A DNA stretch of 64,000 bases, taken from Calothrix sp. NIES-2100 (GTDB lineage: Bacteria; Cyanobacteriota; Cyanobacteriia; Cyanobacteriales; Nostocaceae). The notes under the pieces are model-generated. The model made no database searches and had not been told where the DNA came from. It saw only the letters and a list, made by a program, of their open reading frames with translations. The stretch covers positions 6,398,645 to 6,462,644 of the forward strand of contig NZ_AP018178.1 in the NCBI RefSeq assembly GCF_002368195.1, written 5' to 3'. Below, in pieces: positions 62,571-64,000 of this stretch (position 1 is the stretch's first letter; each line of letters starts with the position of its first letter). A program made the position numbers and the translations under genes.

Positions 62571-64000
62571 CAGTAGATTTAGAACATAACAATAATGATT
62601 TTAACGGTTCTGAACTAGCAATTATTGCTGTTGCTGGTAGATTTCCAGGCGCAAAAGATATTGAATCATTTTGGCAGAATTTAAGAGATGGTGTAGAATC
62701 TATTTCCTGGCTAACAGATGCAGAATTGATAAATTCTGGCGTTTCTGCTGATTTACTGAATAATCCTAATTATGTAAAAGCTAGTGCTGTTCTATCAAAC
62801 ATTGAATTGTTTGATGCAAATTTCTTTGCTTATAGTGCCAAAGAAGCTGAGTTAATAGATCCTCAACAACGCCTATTTTTAGAATTGGCTTGGGAAGCGA
62901 TAGAAAAAGCTGGTTATGACCCGCAAACTTACAATGGTTTAATCGGGGTTTATGGTGGCGTTGGGATGAGTAGGTATTTACTCAACAACCTCTACCCTAA
63001 TCATCAATTATTAGAAACAGTTGACCCTCTCCAGTTAGGATTCTCCAACGATAAAGATTTTTTACCTACACGAGTTGCATATAAACTCGACTTGACTGGC
63101 CCCGCAGTAAATGTACAAACAGCCTGTTCTACTTCTTTGGTTGCTGTTCATTTAGCTTGTCAAAGTCTTTTAAATGGTGAATGTGACATAGCTTTAGCTG
63201 GTGGAGTTAGTCTTAGCATTCCCCAAAAAGTAGGCTATTTGTATCAAGAAGGAATGATTCTTTCTCCTGATGGACACTGCCGCGCTTTTGATGCCAAAGC
63301 ACAAGGCACAATTGCTGGTAGCGGTGCTGGGATTGTGGTATTGAAAAGATTGAAGGATGCGATAAGCGATCACGACTACATTCATGCCATCATTAAAGGC
63401 TCGGCTATTAATAACGATGGTGCAATGAAAGTCGGCTACACTGCACCTAGTGTAAGCGGTCAAGCCGCCGTAATTGGTGAAGCTCAAGCTATAGCTGGTG
63501 TCGATGCCGAAACAATTTCTTACATCGAAGCTCATGGTACAGCTACACCTTTAGGAGATCCGATTGAAATTGCAGCTTTAACTCAAGCTTTTAGGCAAAC
63601 TACAGATAAAAAAGGTTTCTGTGCTGTTGGTTCGCTCAAAAGTAACTTAGGACATTTGGATACAGCCGCAGGTGTCGCAGGTTTAATTAAAACTGTATTA
63701 GCACTGCAAAATAAAATGCTGCCTCCGAGCTTGCACTTCGAGACACCTAACTCCAAAATCGATTTTGCTAACAGTCCTTTTTATGTCAATACAACACTAA
63801 AGGAATGGAAAACAAATAACAATATTCCTCGCCGTGCTGGTGTTAGTTCCTTTGGTATGGGTGGTACTAATGCTCATGTGATTTTAGAAGAAGCAATATC
63901 AGTTAACAGTCAACACTTCGACAAGCTCAGTGCAGCGCAGTCAACAGTTAACAGTAAAGATGTTCTGTTGTGTTTGTCGGCTAAGACTGCGAGTGCGCTT
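62567..64000 (+). CDS. Polyketide synthase, 3' end outside window
   Basis: 478 codons are visible, starting at an ATG that overlaps the previous stop (ATGA); the frame is open to the window end. A beta-ketoacyl synthase domain (about 15-445) is complete: 'AIIAVAGRFPGAKDIESFWQNL', 'DPQQRLFLELAWEA', active-site Cys in 'VQTACSTSLVAVHLA', His in 'YIEAHGTATPLGDPIE', His in 'SLKSNLGHLDTAAG', and 'SSFGMGGTNAHVILEE'. The acyltransferase domain would begin at about the window edge ('VLLCLSAKT'). It should extend the peptidyl chain by one malonyl-derived unit after Phe. A short repeat-like stretch lies at 63901-63955 in the KS-AT linker. Confidence 0.95.
   Translation, partial: MTVDLEHNNNDFNGSELAIIAVAGRFPGAKDIESFWQNLRDGVESISWLTDAELINSGVSADLLNNPNYVKASAVLSNIELFDANFFAYSAKEAELIDPQQRLFLELAWEAIEKAGYDPQTYNGLIGVYGGVGMSRYLLNNLYPNHQLLETVDPLQLGFSNDKDFLPTRVAYKLDLTGPAVNVQTACSTSLVAVHLACQSLLNGECDIALAGGVSLSIPQKVGYLYQEGMILSPDGHCRAFDAKAQGTIAGSGAGIVVLKRLKDAISDHDYIHAIIKGSAINNDGAMKVGYTAPSVSGQAAVIGEAQAIAGVDAETISYIEAHGTATPLGDPIEIAALTQAFRQTTDKKGFCAVGSLKSNLGHLDTAAGVAGLIKTVLALQNKMLPPSLHFETPNSKIDFANSPFYVNTTLKEWKTNNNIPRRAGVSSFGMGGTNAHVILEEAISVNSQHFDKLSAAQSTVNSKDVLLCLSAKTASAL
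63901..63955. repeat. Repeat-like insertion in the KS-AT linker of the PKS
   Basis: 'agttaacagtcaac', 'acttcgacaagctcagtgca', 'gcgcagtcaacagttaacag' combine a heptamer-like 'cagttaa' motif with a palindromic 'ttcgacaagctcagtgcagcg' unit typical of dispersed repeats. It is translated in frame as 'VNSQHFDKLSAAQSTVNS'. Confidence 0.65.

Overview
The window looks like chromosome of a filamentous, probably heterocyst-forming cyanobacterium (Nostocales: Nostoc, Tolypothrix, Scytonema or a relative). Evidence is the dense scatter of the HIP1 octamer GCGATCGC, heptanucleotide tandem repeats of the 'tgaccat/gtcattt' type between genes, large phytochrome-like sensor kinases, a GUN4-domain protein and cyanobacterial natural-product enzymes. 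No rRNA, tRNA, CRISPR array or intact insertion sequence was recognised.

Region 1 (1-9.5 kb) is a signalling locus. It holds the end of a REC-wHTH-Hpt-REC-REC response regulator, a 1705-residue membrane sensor kinase with nine PAS domains and a GAF domain carrying both cysteines of a DXCF-type cyanobacteriochrome, a small LuxR-type regulator and four single-domain receivers. One of these receivers has lost its phospho-acceptor aspartate.

Region 2 (9.5-34 kb) is mixed. It contains fumarylacetoacetase; a repeat-rich patch with two STAND-like ATPases, a small two-helix membrane protein, a GIY-YIG nuclease and an orphan antitoxin-like protein; a 2-oxoglutarate decarboxylase / succinic-semialdehyde dehydrogenase pair that closes the cyanobacterial TCA cycle; a FHA-GAF adenylate cyclase divergent from a Ser/Thr kinase; and rbgA, a VOC protein, a metal-dependent hydrolase of the cyclase family, lepB, an orphan PoNi-type immunity protein, an ABC exporter and a methyltransferase.

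Region 3 (34.4-44.2 kb, minus strand) is a microviridin-type RiPP cluster. A 49-residue precursor (44035-44184) with the PFFARFL leader motif and a T-x-KYPSD core is followed by two ATP-grasp ligases (mdnB-like, mdnC-like). Then come a LamG-patatin fusion, a glycine-rich membrane protein, an ABC transporter and a coiled-coil GUN4 protein.

Region 4 (44.9-64 kb, plus strand) is a divergent NRPS/PKS assembly line of four translationally coupled genes. An A-KR-PCP starter module of the keto-acid/hydroxy-acid type leads to modules whose specificity codes read Ile, Thr, Pro (or methyl-Pro) and Phe, followed by a polyketide synthase cut by the window end. The order resembles the first half of nostopeptolide synthetase, but with a different starter. 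Repeat elements have inserted in frame inside at least two of these synthetase genes and perhaps a third.
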